Counted from the first letter of the stretch, positions 1-4,997 are shown. The stretch: 6,192 nt of DNA from Rhodoferax sp. (GCA_021731215.1 JAKFXU010000473.1:1-6192); one strand, 5' to 3'. Notes: generated by a model not told the origin, from the letters alone. Numbers and translations are program-made.

Positions 1-274
1 CACGTTCCGCAACCCGCACGGCGACGCGGTGCTCGACAAGCTGGAGCTGGCGCGCTCCACCGACGAGGAAAAGCAGAACCAGCTCACACGCCTGCAAGAC
101 TTCCACCAGCGCCACGCCAAAGAGTCCCCGGCCATGCTGAAACGTCTGCAGCAAGCCGTGATTGACAACCACAACGTGTTTGAGGTGCTGATGGACGCCG
201 TGCGCGTCTGCTCATTGGGCCAGATCACCAACGCGTTGTTTGAGGTGGGCGGGCAGTATCGGAGGAATATGTAA
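1..274 (+). CDS. icmF: Fused isobutyryl-CoA mutase IcmF, C-terminal end (5' part outside window)
   Basis: Reading from base 2, the frame gives 90 residues beginning TFRNPHGDAV and ending VGGQYRRNM, with TAA at 272-274. I recognise the ending (SLGQITNALFEVGGQYRRNM) as the extreme C-terminus of IcmF. IcmF is an adenosylcobalamin-dependent mutase fused to its own G-protein chaperone that interconverts isobutyryl-CoA and butyryl-CoA in the cytoplasm. The full protein is about 1,090 residues, so over 90% of the gene lies to the left, and this piece belongs to the substrate-binding mutase domain. Classical methylmalonyl-CoA mutase large subunits end in a B12-binding domain instead, which argues against mutA/scpA. 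Unusually, a diverged second copy of this 3' end lies at 2381-2563. This copy uses more A/T-ending codons (ttt, tat, agg, taa) than the downstream one, which suggests its end may be of foreign origin. No terminator follows it. Confidence 0.75.
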   Translation, partial: TFRNPHGDAVLDKLELARSTDEEKQNQLTRLQDFHQRHAKESPAMLKRLQQAVIDNHNVFEVLMDAVRVCSLGQITNALFEVGGQYRRNM

Positions 275-394
275 ATTAGTTACCCCGCAGGCGCCCATAA
301 CCGACACTCCATTCGAATCGACGTACGTTGGCGCGTCACCCCTCTGGATGTAATCAGCGACGTATTTCAGCTTTATGCGATTCAAACTTTTCAT
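275..394 (-). pseudogene. Truncated type I restriction specificity subunit (HsdS-like), first 40 codons
   Basis: An ATG at 394-392 overlaps the TGA of the preceding regulator ORF (ATGA), the usual arrangement of translationally coupled operon genes. The frame begins MKSLNRIKLKYVADYIQRGD and continues through PTYVDSNGVSVMG. The pattern LKYVxxYIQRGxxPxYVxxxGVxV resembles the start of the first target-recognition domain of HsdS, the subunit that sets DNA sequence specificity in type I restriction-modification enzymes. A complete HsdS is about 400 residues. Here the homologous-looking part stops after 40 codons, exactly where the antisense of the icmF stop codon begins. The open frame then runs on to a stop at 212 only as antisense of icmF. 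The gene is therefore a non-functional stub. The HsdS identification rests on a short motif and the operon context, so it is moderate. Confidence 0.5.
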
Positions 395-792
395 AACCGC
401 ACCTCCACCGTCCGATACGCCTGCTGAGGATCGTTCGGCTCCTGCGGATTGGTCATGGTGATGCGGCCTTCGCGCATCAATGGGCGCAGATAGTGCTGGC
501 GGATGGTTTCCGGGCGGCGGCGCAGCAGGTCCGCGAGCTCTTCGGTACGCCATGCCCGAAACTGGCACAGGGCGATCACCAGGGCACGGACTTCTTCGGG
601 CGGGTGTCTCTGGCCGATGGCACCCACACTGGCCGCCAGCTCCCCTGGCAATCCATTCAGAAGATCGCGGCGGCGAGCTTCGTCGAACGCTGGCTCCGGG
701 GGCTCACTCAATAAGCCTGAGGGGTTACTCAATAAGCCGTCGGGGTTACTGGATAAGGCCTCGGACTTGGTAGATAAGCCGCTATCTACCAA
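391..792 (-). CDS. C-terminal helix-turn-helix segment of the broken regulator
   Basis: An open frame of 133 residues is counted from a TTG at 792, although the frame is open further upstream and the TTG is probably an internal leucine. It overlaps the middle fragment by 11 bp in another frame. Residues 4-33 are a low-complexity linker of 7-residue repeats (GLLSNPS, GLLSEPP). Residues 63-133 form the typical last domain of this family: VIALCQFRAWRTEELADLL, then RRRPETIRQHYLRPLMREG, then a tail with PxxPxxAYRT. That Arg-x-Pro...Tyr-Leu-x-Pro-Leu pattern normally ends the same polypeptide as AlbA_2 and HATPase_c_4, so I take this as the displaced C-terminus, not an independent gene. The stop TGA at 393-391 overlaps the ATG of the HsdS-like stub. 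Confidence 0.6.
   Translation of the reverse strand: MVDSGLSTKSEALSSNPDGLLSNPSGLLSEPPEPAFDEARRRDLLNGLPGELAASVGAIGQRHPPEEVRALVIALCQFRAWRTEELADLLRRRPETIRQHYLRPLMREGRITMTNPQEPNDPQQAYRTVEVRL
706..789. repeat. Four 21-bp in-phase tandem repeats (7-residue linker repeats)
   Basis: The core ATAAGCC/ATAAGGC recurs at 711, 732, 753 and 774, an exact 21-bp period. The first two units are nearly identical and the last two have diverged. Because 21 is divisible by three, the array only lengthens the linker between the two DNA-binding domains on the minus strand (units such as GLLSNPS and GLLSEPP). Length changes would not break the frame. Confidence 0.8.
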
Positions 793-1618
793 CCTGTCGG
801 TCGGTCGGTACGTAATAAGTGGCCGATCCCCGCCCTTTCTGGGTCAGCAGCCCGGCGTCGCGCAGGCGGCGCAGGGACTGGCTGGCGGTCAGGGTGTCGA
901 CTTTGGTCAGCTCGCGGTAGGTGCCGTTGTTGAGAGCACCCGCCTCGCGCACCATGATCAGCGCCTTGGCCTCATCCTCGCTCAGTTGCAGGTCTTTGAA
1001 CTGGGCCAGCCAGGCAATGTCTTCGGCACCCAGAAAGTGGTGAAAGAAGTAGCGCGCTACAAACTGGTCATTGCTCCGGTCCGACTCCAACAAGGGCGGC
1101 GTCAGGCCGGCCTGCTCCATGCTTTCGCGCATGACGCGGATGCCGCTGCCTTTGGTTTCGGCCAGCCGGGTGTCATACAGGGCGGCGGCAATTTTGGGGT
1201 TGCGCAATTGGGAGCCCGGTTCGCCCAGGTGGTCTTGCGACTTGAGCGAGAAACCGGGGTTGCGAATCTCCAGCCGGTTGGCGTAGCGGATGATCTGCAC
1301 CGGGCTGTGGCTGCGGTAGCTGCGGTGCATCAAGGCGTTGACCAATGCTTCGCGAATCACCCGCAAGGGAATAGCGGGTTTGTCTTGCCGCTGGAGGTCG
1401 CCTTCTTCCAGGGCAAAGCCTTTGGGCAGGTCGTCCAGAATGGCGGCTTGGGCACGGCGGACCAGGCGCAGCAGCGGGTCGCGCAGGTCGATGGTGTCAA
1501 AGCGGCGGTCCGGGTGGGGCACCCACTCACGGCCGGGCACGCGGATGTAGTCCACCCGCATCATGGGGAAGCAGCGGCGTAGCGCCACCGGTTTACCAAA
1601 CAGCATGAGGCCGGCCAC
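782..1618 (-). CDS. HATPase_c_4 plus winged-helix segment, middle fragment of the broken regulator
   Basis: An open frame of 278 residues begins at a GTG in the same frame as the AlbA_2 fragment, four codons beyond its stop. The GTG is an internal valine (TVAGLMLFGK), not a convincing start, and I see no Shine-Dalgarno. Residues 72-197 form the GHKL-type ATPase domain. It contains the N-box REALVNALMHRSY at 89-101, NRLEIRNPG at 114-122, the RNPKIA segment at 139-144 and the glycine-rich KGSGIRVM at 156-163. Residues 211-270 form a winged helix with the recognition-helix region LTASQSLRRLRDAGLL. The frame ends PTDRQVGR just after the tetranucleotide tract that causes the frameshift. Family members use this module for ATP-dependent regulation, but their biochemical role is poorly defined. 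Confidence 0.65.
   Translation of the reverse strand: MAGLMLFGKPVALRRCFPMMRVDYIRVPGREWVPHPDRRFDTIDLRDPLLRLVRRAQAAILDDLPKGFALEEGDLQRQDKPAIPLRVIREALVNALMHRSYRSHSPVQIIRYANRLEIRNPGFSLKSQDHLGEPGSQLRNPKIAAALYDTRLAETKGSGIRVMRESMEQAGLTPPLLESDRSNDQFVARYFFHHFLGAEDIAWLAQFKDLQLSEDEAKALIMVREAGALNNGTYRELTKVDTLTASQSLRRLRDAGLLTQKGRGSATYYVPTDRQVGR
796..809. repeat. Tetranucleotide tract (GTCG)3GT at the frameshift point
   Basis: The plus strand reads GTCG three times followed by GT; on the coding (minus) strand this is CGAC repeated. With two units the reading frame continues as VPTDRLVDSGLS into the C-terminal domain. With the three units present it terminates at VPTDRQVGR. The tract is the probable site of a slipped-strand frameshift. 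Confidence 0.7.
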
Positions 1619-1627
1619 GGTGGGCTG

Positions 1628-2275
1628 TCACGTTCCTTGCGGGTTGCGCCGGATGCAGCCTAATGACTGCAGCAGGTCTTCGTCGCTCCAGCGCAGCTCT
1701 TCGGCATCGGGGTTCGCTTCAGCGCGGGACTGGCGGTAGTCGGCAATGGCTTCGGGCAACAGGTCGTCCTTGGTCGCATCCGCTACCAGCGTGGAATCAA
1801 AGCTTTCGGTTTGACGGCCTTGGTAAAACACGGCCAAGTCGTCGTCGGTGCAATGCTGGTCTGTGCTGCTGATGCGCCGCAAGGCACCTTTGGGCAGGCC
1901 TTGGGCCTTGAAGAATATGGGTTTGTCCTGCGGCTGTGCCTCGGGTACATGCACCACCAGCACGGTTTTGCCGTGAATGGTTTCGGTGTTGATCTCGACG
2001 CGCACCGGCTGGTTGAAGGTGTTGCGGCATTGGGTGGCGATCTCGGCGCCCAGCTTTTCGGGCTGGGCGATGCCTTCCACCTCGTAGGCGGGGAATAAGG
2101 CCATTTCTTCACGAACCACGCCCAGCAGCAGCCAGCCGCCACCCAAACCCGGCTCATTGGCAAAGGCGCAAATGGTTTCCAGTATGGATTTGCCGGCTTC
2201 CGAGCCGCGTTTGGCCTCTATGTGCTCGTTTTCATCGAGGAGGTTGAGGCTTTCAAGTAGTTCGACCGCAGTCAT
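1628..2275 (-). CDS. AlbA_2 domain protein, N-terminal fragment of the broken regulator
   Basis: This fragment encodes 215 residues starting MTAVELLESLNLLDENEHIE. Residues 15-130 or so form the AlbA_2 (Schlafen-like) domain. They include the ExxExK signature (E17, E20, K22), the ICAFAN helix at 35-40 and the glycine-rich strand GGGWLLLGV at 45-53. The domain is thought to bind nucleic acid. An open frame extends back to 2404, but those 43 residues overlap the icmF-like repeat and look like random translation. The ATG at 2275 has a good ribosome binding site and overlaps the stop of an upstream mini-ORF (ATGA). The fragment ends NPQGT followed by TGA. Relatives continue with a tryptophan and then a TVAGLMLFGK-type strand, which is what follows after the stop here. 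On its own this fragment lacks the ATPase and DNA-binding parts. Confidence 0.7.
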   Translation of the reverse strand: MTAVELLESLNLLDENEHIEAKRGSEAGKSILETICAFANEPGLGGGWLLLGVVREEMALFPAYEVEGIAQPEKLGAEIATQCRNTFNQPVRVEINTETIHGKTVLVVHVPEAQPQDKPIFFKAQGLPKGALRRISSTDQHCTDDDLAVFYQGRQTESFDSTLVADATKDDLLPEAIADYRQSRAEANPDAEELRWSDEDLLQSLGCIRRNPQGT

Positions 2276-2337
2276 ACACTGAGCTCCCGCAGCAGTCGCA
2301 CCGTGTTGGCCTTGGTGACCGTTTCGTCGTTGTGCAT
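2272..2337 (-). CDS. 21-codon mini-ORF or truncated gene tail upstream of the regulator
   Basis: ATG at 2337-2335 reads MHNDETVTKANTVRLLRELS-V and ends in TGA at 2274-2272, which overlaps the regulator's ATG (ATGA). This is the same coupling seen at the other end of the regulator. An in-frame TAA lies four codons before the ATG (2349-2347), so nothing longer is readable here. The end KANTVRLLRELSV looks like an amphipathic helix of the kind found at a protein C-terminus. It could be the last codons of an upstream operon gene (hsdM would be expected in this position) cut off by the recombination that placed icmF sequence at about 2381. I cannot identify the family. It may also have no function. 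Confidence 0.3.
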   Translation of the reverse strand: MHNDETVTKANTVRLLRELSV

Positions 2338-2380
2338 TCGAGAAAGTTACCACACATCCACGTCGCTGGTCGCAGCCAGT

Positions 2381-2563
2381 CTGCAAGCTTTTCACACTTT
2401 GCACGCCAACCAGTTTCCGGCCATGCTGAAACGTCTGCAGCAGGCCGTGATCGAAAACAAGAATGTGTTCGAGGTGCTGATGGACGCCGTGCGCGTCTGC
2501 TCACTGGGCCAGATCACCCATGCCCTGTTCGAGGTCGGCGGCCAGTACCGGCGCAATAGGTAG
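2381..2563 (+). pseudogene. Second copy of the icmF 3' end (orphan fragment)
   Basis: This stretch translates as LQAFHTLHA, then FPAMLKRLQQAVIENKNVFE, and ends GGQYRRNR with TAG at 2561-2563. It aligns without gaps to 92-274. I count 33 mismatches in 183 bp; the last 138 bp differ at 20 positions, and these changes mostly fall at third codon positions and preserve amino acids. It is a headless remnant of the mutase C-terminus: the upstream frame to 2303 does not look like IcmF. The final Met of the family is Arg here. Codons are more GC-ending (ttc, tac, cgc, gtc) than in the upstream copy and so closer to the rest of the window. With the terminator-like hairpin 58 bp downstream, this suggests that it is the original resident 3' end, displaced from its gene by the intervening island. 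The opposite polarity is possible. Confidence 0.75.
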
Positions 2564-2620
2564 GTTGGCGGGGCAGGCCTTCAAGCCTGTTCCCAGCCAG
2601 ACCCTGACAGGCCGGTCGTG

Positions 2621-2643
2621 AAGGGCGCTTAGCCGCCCTTTTT
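2621..2643 (+). terminator. Rho-independent-type terminator after the icmF remnant
   Basis: AAGGGCG at 2621-2627 pairs with CGCCCTT at 2634-2640 across a 6-nt loop, and the plus strand then continues in T to give a run of five T (2639-2643). It lies 58 bp past the TAG of the downstream icmF copy and overlaps the TAA of the small basic protein on the other strand. The short T tract makes it a moderate candidate. It may serve as the original icmF terminator. Confidence 0.5.
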
Positions 2644-2796
2644 GCAACGCTTGCCGGGGTTTTTCTTGTTGTTGGTGGCGGTGCCACGCTCCAGGCTGCG
2701 CTTTTGGCCCTTGGGGGCGGTGAAGCACACGCCCTTGGGCGGCACCGGACGCGGTGTTGCACGTGCTTGGGCTTCGGTGCGGAATTCTTTGGCCAT
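2629..2796 (-). CDS. Small, highly basic hypothetical protein (55 aa)
   Basis: The ORF starts MAKEFRTEAQARATPRPVPP and ends NNKKNPGKRCKKGG before TAA at 2631-2629. The ATG at 2796 has GGAG 7 nt upstream and a possible GATAAT -10 box further up, so expression is plausible. An upstream in-frame extension to 2892 lacks these signals. Nine Lys and six Arg against three Glu give a net charge near +12. Prolines and glycines (PRPVPPKG, APKGQK, NPGKRCKKGG) suggest a mostly disordered chain with two cysteines and no membrane segment. I believe similar short proteins occur in related Burkholderiales but cannot name a family. Binding to nucleic acid or ribosomes would fit the charge, but that is inference only. 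It is transcribed convergently with icmF and shares the hairpin at its 3' end. Confidence 0.6.
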   Translation of the reverse strand: MAKEFRTEAQARATPRPVPPKGVCFTAPKGQKRSLERGTATNNKKNPGKRCKKGG

Positions 2797-2829
2797 GGGA
2801 ATACTCCAGTTGAGGGTAGAAAACCGGTG

Positions 2830-2835
2830 ATTATC
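2830..2835 (-). promoter_or_regulatory. Possible -10 box for the small basic protein gene
   Basis: On the minus strand GATAAT (five of six matches to TATAAT) lies about 33 nt before the ATG at 2796. The -35 position (CAAGTG at 17 nt spacing) is poor, so this is tentative. Confidence 0.3.
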
Positions 2836-2885
2836 CCCGCAATCATGGCCGCACTTGAGCGGCACGACGCGCCCGGCCGTTCTAA

Positions 2886-2961
2886 ACCCCACGCTTGTCG
2901 CTGCGCGTACTGCGCTGCCCCCGGGGGGGCTGTTCCGCCTAAGGGCGGCCTGTCGGCGGAA
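2886..2961. repeat. Dispersed palindromic intergenic repeat of Comamonadaceae type
   Basis: The stretch starts ACCCCACGCTTGTCGCTGCG and contains GCCCCC directly followed by GGGGGGGC (2917-2930). It then has TTCCGCC (2933-2939), which pairs with GGCGGAA (2955-2961), and a nested CCGCC/GGCGG pair. I recognise this CCCCACGCT...CTGCCCCC.GGGGGGC layout as a repeat found between genes in many Comamonadaceae genomes. It abuts the stop codon of the DUF6172-like gene, so its hairpins could also limit transcription there. There is no T tract. Confidence 0.55.
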
Positions 2962-3282
2962 CTAAAGCAGGGGTGGCTCGGCTTCCCCGCTGTCCGCCGC
3001 GCGGGCGCCGCGGTAGCCGTTTTTGGCCAGCAATTCGAGATAAAACGCGGTGCCGCCGTCGCGCGCCACGGCGTCGATCAAACTGGTGAGGGTGGCGAAA
3101 TGAACCACCGTCGCGTGCTCCGGGTCGGTGCCAAAGCGGCAGTCAAAATCCCAGAAGTCCACGCCCGCGGGCAGTGGCACCCGGCGTTGCCGTTTCACGT
3201 ATTTGCGGATTTCGTGCTTGGTGGCTTCCAGCACGCGGTCGCGGTTTTTGCCTTCGATGGCTAATTGGAATGTCTTTTTCAC
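2962..3282 (-). CDS. DUF6172-like family protein
   Basis: The 106-residue protein begins (V/M)KKTFQLAIEGKNRDRVLEA. Its core HEIRKYVKRQRR, then LPAGVDFWDFDCRFG, then FYLELLAKNGYR matches what I know of the DUF6172 family of about 100 residues, whose function is unknown. The GTG at 3282 is chosen because family members start with MKKTF and because AAAGG lies 5 nt upstream. The frame is also open back to an ATG at 3318, which would add 12 unlike residues. The protein is soluble with a basic helix (KYVKRQRR) followed by a conserved aromatic-acidic DFWDFD motif. It is divergently transcribed from the RhlE-type helicase across a 189-bp gap, and nothing in the neighbourhood suggests a specific role. 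The last residues (SGEAEPPLL) are probably a variable tail. Confidence 0.75.
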   Translation of the reverse strand: MKKTFQLAIEGKNRDRVLEATKHEIRKYVKRQRRVPLPAGVDFWDFDCRFGTDPEHATVVHFATLTSLIDAVARDGGTAFYLELLAKNGYRGARAADSGEAEPPLL

Positions 3283-3471
3283 GGTTGCCTTTCTGCCGGT
3301 CGGTCGGTCTGATATCACCCGGGACGGACGTGATGCGCAAGCGCTCGATTATGCGGCTTGTGCCCGCTGCGCCGGCGCGCCGGCGCGGCCGCTTAAACTG
3401 GGCGCTGCGCGAACCGCCTTGGCGTCGTTGCAGCACCCGCCCGCCTTCACCTCCACCAAGCAGCTCTGTTT
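3283..3471. promoter_or_regulatory. Divergent intergenic region with an 18-bp perfect GC palindrome
   Basis: This 189-bp gap should hold promoters for the DUF6172-like gene (leftward) and the helicase (rightward). I cannot pick convincing -35/-10 pairs. At 3369-3386 GCGCCGGCGCGCCGGCGC is a perfect inverted repeat. A CGGT tetranucleotide repeated three times lies at 3297-3308 in the leader of the leftward gene. The helicase start has no clear Shine-Dalgarno. Confidence 0.4.
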
Positions 3472-4734
3472 ATGTCATTTTCCTCCCTGGGTCTGTCCCC
3501 CGCCCTGCTGCGCGCCATTCAAGCCAGCGCTTATGCCGTGCCCACCCCGATCCAGTTGGCGGCCATTCCGGCGGCGCTGCAGGGCCGCGATGTGCTGGGC
3601 TCGGCGCAGACCGGCTCGGGCAAAACCGCCGCCTTTGCCCTGGCGCTGCTGCAGCAGTTGCAAGATCGGCCGCCGCAGCGAGCGCGCCGGCTGCGCGCGC
3701 TGATCCTGGTGCCCACGCGCGAACTCAGCGCCCAGGTCGGCGAGGAAATTCGCAAACTGGCGCAGCACCTGCCGCAGGCGCTCAAGGTCTCGATCGTGTT
3801 TGGCGGCGTCTCCCTCAATCCGCAGATGCTGCGTTTGCGCGGTGGCAGCGACATCGTGGTGGCGACCCCGGGGCGCCTGCTCGACCTGCTGGATCACAAC
3901 GCCCTGTCGCTGGGCAGCGTCTCCACACTGGTGCTCGATGAAGCGGACCGCCTGTTGGACCTGGGTTTTGCCGAAGAACTCGCGCGCCTGCTGGCGCTGC
4001 TGCCGGCGCAACGGCAGAACCTGTTTTTTTCCGCCACCTTCCCGCCGGCGGTGCAGGCGCTGGCGCAGACGCTGCTGCGCGATCCGGTGCGGGTCGAGGT
4101 GTTGCCAGCGCCGCAGACCCAGCCCGCCATCGCGCAGCGCGCGATTGCGGTGGACGCGGGCCGGCGCACCCAGTTGTTGCGCCACTTGATCCAGCTCAAT
4201 CACTGGCGCCGGGTGCTGGTGTTCGTCGCCACCAAACACGCCGCCGAGGTGGTGGCCGACAAATTGCGCAAAGTCCGCATCTACGCCGAGCCTTTTCACG
4301 GCGAGTTGAGCCAGGGCAAGCGCACCCAGGTGCTGGCCGATTTCAAGGCGTCGCGCCTGAAGGTAGTGGTGGCCACCGACGTGGCCGCGCGCGGCCTGGA
4401 CATTGCGCAATTGCCGGTGGTGGTCAACTTCGACCTGCCACGCTCGGCGGTTGACTACACGCACCGCATCGGGCGCACCGGGCGCGCCGGAGAAAGCGGG
4501 CTGGCGGTGAGCTTTGTCAGCGCCGACACCGAGGCGCATTTCCGCTTGATTGAGAAGCGTCAGGGGCTGAGCCTGGCGCTGGAACAGATTGAAGGTTTCG
4601 AGCCGCTGCCAAGCGCCATGCCGAGCGCCATGTCAACTGGCGGCACACCGATCGACCCGTCAAGCGGCGGCATCAAGGGCAAGCGCCCGAGCAAGAAAGA
4701 CAAGCTGCGCCAGGCCGCCGCCGGCGGGCAGTGA
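3472..4734 (+). CDS. rhlE: DEAD-box ATP-dependent RNA helicase, RhlE type
   Basis: This is a complete 420-residue cytoplasmic helicase that unwinds short RNA duplexes using ATP; family members act in ribosome maturation and RNA turnover. All core motifs are intact. They are the Q motif region FSSLGLSPALLRAI...PTPIQ (3-28), Walker A AQTGSGKT (45-52), PTREL (81-85), TPGRL (132-136), DEAD (156-159), SAT (187-189), ATDVAARGLDI (301-311) and HRIGRTGRAG (331-340). The Q motif wording and the short, lysine-rich tail (KGKRPSKKDKLRQ, 402-414) fit RhlE better than DbpA, SrmB or CsdA, though the exact subfamily is less certain than the DEAD-box call. The ATG at 3472 gives the expected MSFSSLGL start. 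No strong ribosome binding site precedes it. The gene converges on the 78-residue ORF, with only 26 bp between stops. Confidence 0.93.
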   Translation: MSFSSLGLSPALLRAIQASAYAVPTPIQLAAIPAALQGRDVLGSAQTGSGKTAAFALALLQQLQDRPPQRARRLRALILVPTRELSAQVGEEIRKLAQHLPQALKVSIVFGGVSLNPQMLRLRGGSDIVVATPGRLLDLLDHNALSLGSVSTLVLDEADRLLDLGFAEELARLLALLPAQRQNLFFSATFPPAVQALAQTLLRDPVRVEVLPAPQTQPAIAQRAIAVDAGRRTQLLRHLIQLNHWRRVLVFVATKHAAEVVADKLRKVRIYAEPFHGELSQGKRTQVLADFKASRLKVVVATDVAARGLDIAQLPVVVNFDLPRSAVDYTHRIGRTGRAGESGLAVSFVSADTEAHFRLIEKRQGLSLALEQIEGFEPLPSAMPSAMSTGGTPIDPSSGGIKGKRPSKKDKLRQAAAGGQ

Positions 4735-4760
4735 GCGGGCAATAAACGCAGCGCAGCGCC

Positions 4761-4997
4761 TCAGTTCAGCAAAAAGGCCTGCGCTTGCGCTTGCCGGTCT
4801 TGCCGCTCGATCGCTTCGTCACAGGCGGCGCGGCTGGCGCGCGCCTCCTCGGTGTAGGGGATCAGCGGCTTGTCCAGCGGGCGCAGCTTGTGGCGGCGCA
4901 GGCCGCGCAGTTGCTGCGAGCGCTCCATGGTCTGCAACACCCGCTCGGGTTCCATCATCAGGCTGAAGGGATTGAGGCTGAGCGCGGTGGTTTTCAT
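4761..4997 (-). CDS. Hypothetical protein (78 aa)
   Basis: The ORF begins MKTTALSLNPFSLMMEPERV and ends RQAQAQAFLLN before TGA at 4763-4761. GGAG lies 7 nt before the ATG, so translation is likely. The N-terminal NPFSLMMEPERVL motif, a following basic segment (LRGLRRHKLRPLDKPLIP, 31-48) and an acidic-basic helical tail (EEARASRAACDEAIERQDRQ) look like a small conserved, mostly helical cytosolic protein. I have an impression of similar short proteins in Comamonadaceae but know no function. It has no signal peptide, transmembrane segment or catalytic motif. It lies 133 bp downstream of dbpA on the same strand and could be read from it or from its own promoter. Its stop is 26 bp from that of the convergent rhlE-type gene. 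Confidence 0.6.
   Translation of the reverse strand: MKTTALSLNPFSLMMEPERVLQTMERSQQLRGLRRHKLRPLDKPLIPYTEEARASRAACDEAIERQDRQAQAQAFLLN

Larger units (their letters stand above)
391..2275 (-). pseudogene. AlbA_2 / HATPase_c_4 / winged-helix regulator gene, disrupted twice
   Basis: Three consecutive minus-strand ORFs are parts of one gene. The first two are in the same frame, separated by a TGA at 1630-1628 and the codons for Gln-Pro-Thr. The third is reached by a frameshift inside a CGAC tetranucleotide tract at 796-809. Reading the TGA as Trp and removing one CGAC unit gives a continuous protein of 626 residues. Its order is an AlbA_2 (Schlafen-type) nucleic-acid-binding domain, an HATPase_c_4 domain, a first winged helix, a linker of 7-residue repeats and a C-terminal helix-turn-helix. 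This is the standard architecture of proteins annotated as RecG-like or 'putative DNA-binding domain-containing', which are common between hsdM and hsdS in type I restriction operons. The ATPase motifs are intact, so decay looks recent. The start at 2275 is chosen for its GGGAG Shine-Dalgarno 8 nt upstream. Confidence 0.75.

Noticed and set aside
261..274. GGAGG followed by ATG-TAA at the end of the upstream icmF copy, looking like a start-stop site
   Set aside because: It encodes the conserved RRNM ending, and no plus-strand gene follows to be coupled. Probably coincidence of codon choice.
503..1582. Long plus-strand open frame (359 codons) opposite the regulator
   Set aside because: Its translation is low-complexity and antisense to clear protein domains. 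It is a shadow of the GC-rich gene on the other strand.
2276..2404. N-terminal 43-residue extension of the AlbA_2 fragment
   Set aside because: It reaches into the icmF-like repeat, has no family similarity, and the ATG at 2275 has a proper Shine-Dalgarno.
3297..3308. (CGGT)3 tract, the same tetramer as at the regulator frameshift
   Set aside because: It lies in the leader of the DUF6172-like gene, outside the chosen coding region. Three units in GC-rich DNA can arise by chance. It also cautions against over-reading the tract at 796-809.
3475..4539. Long minus-strand open frame (354 codons) inside the helicase gene
   Set aside because: It is antisense to an RhlE-type protein with every motif intact, and is rich in His/Gln/Arg as shadows of such genes are.
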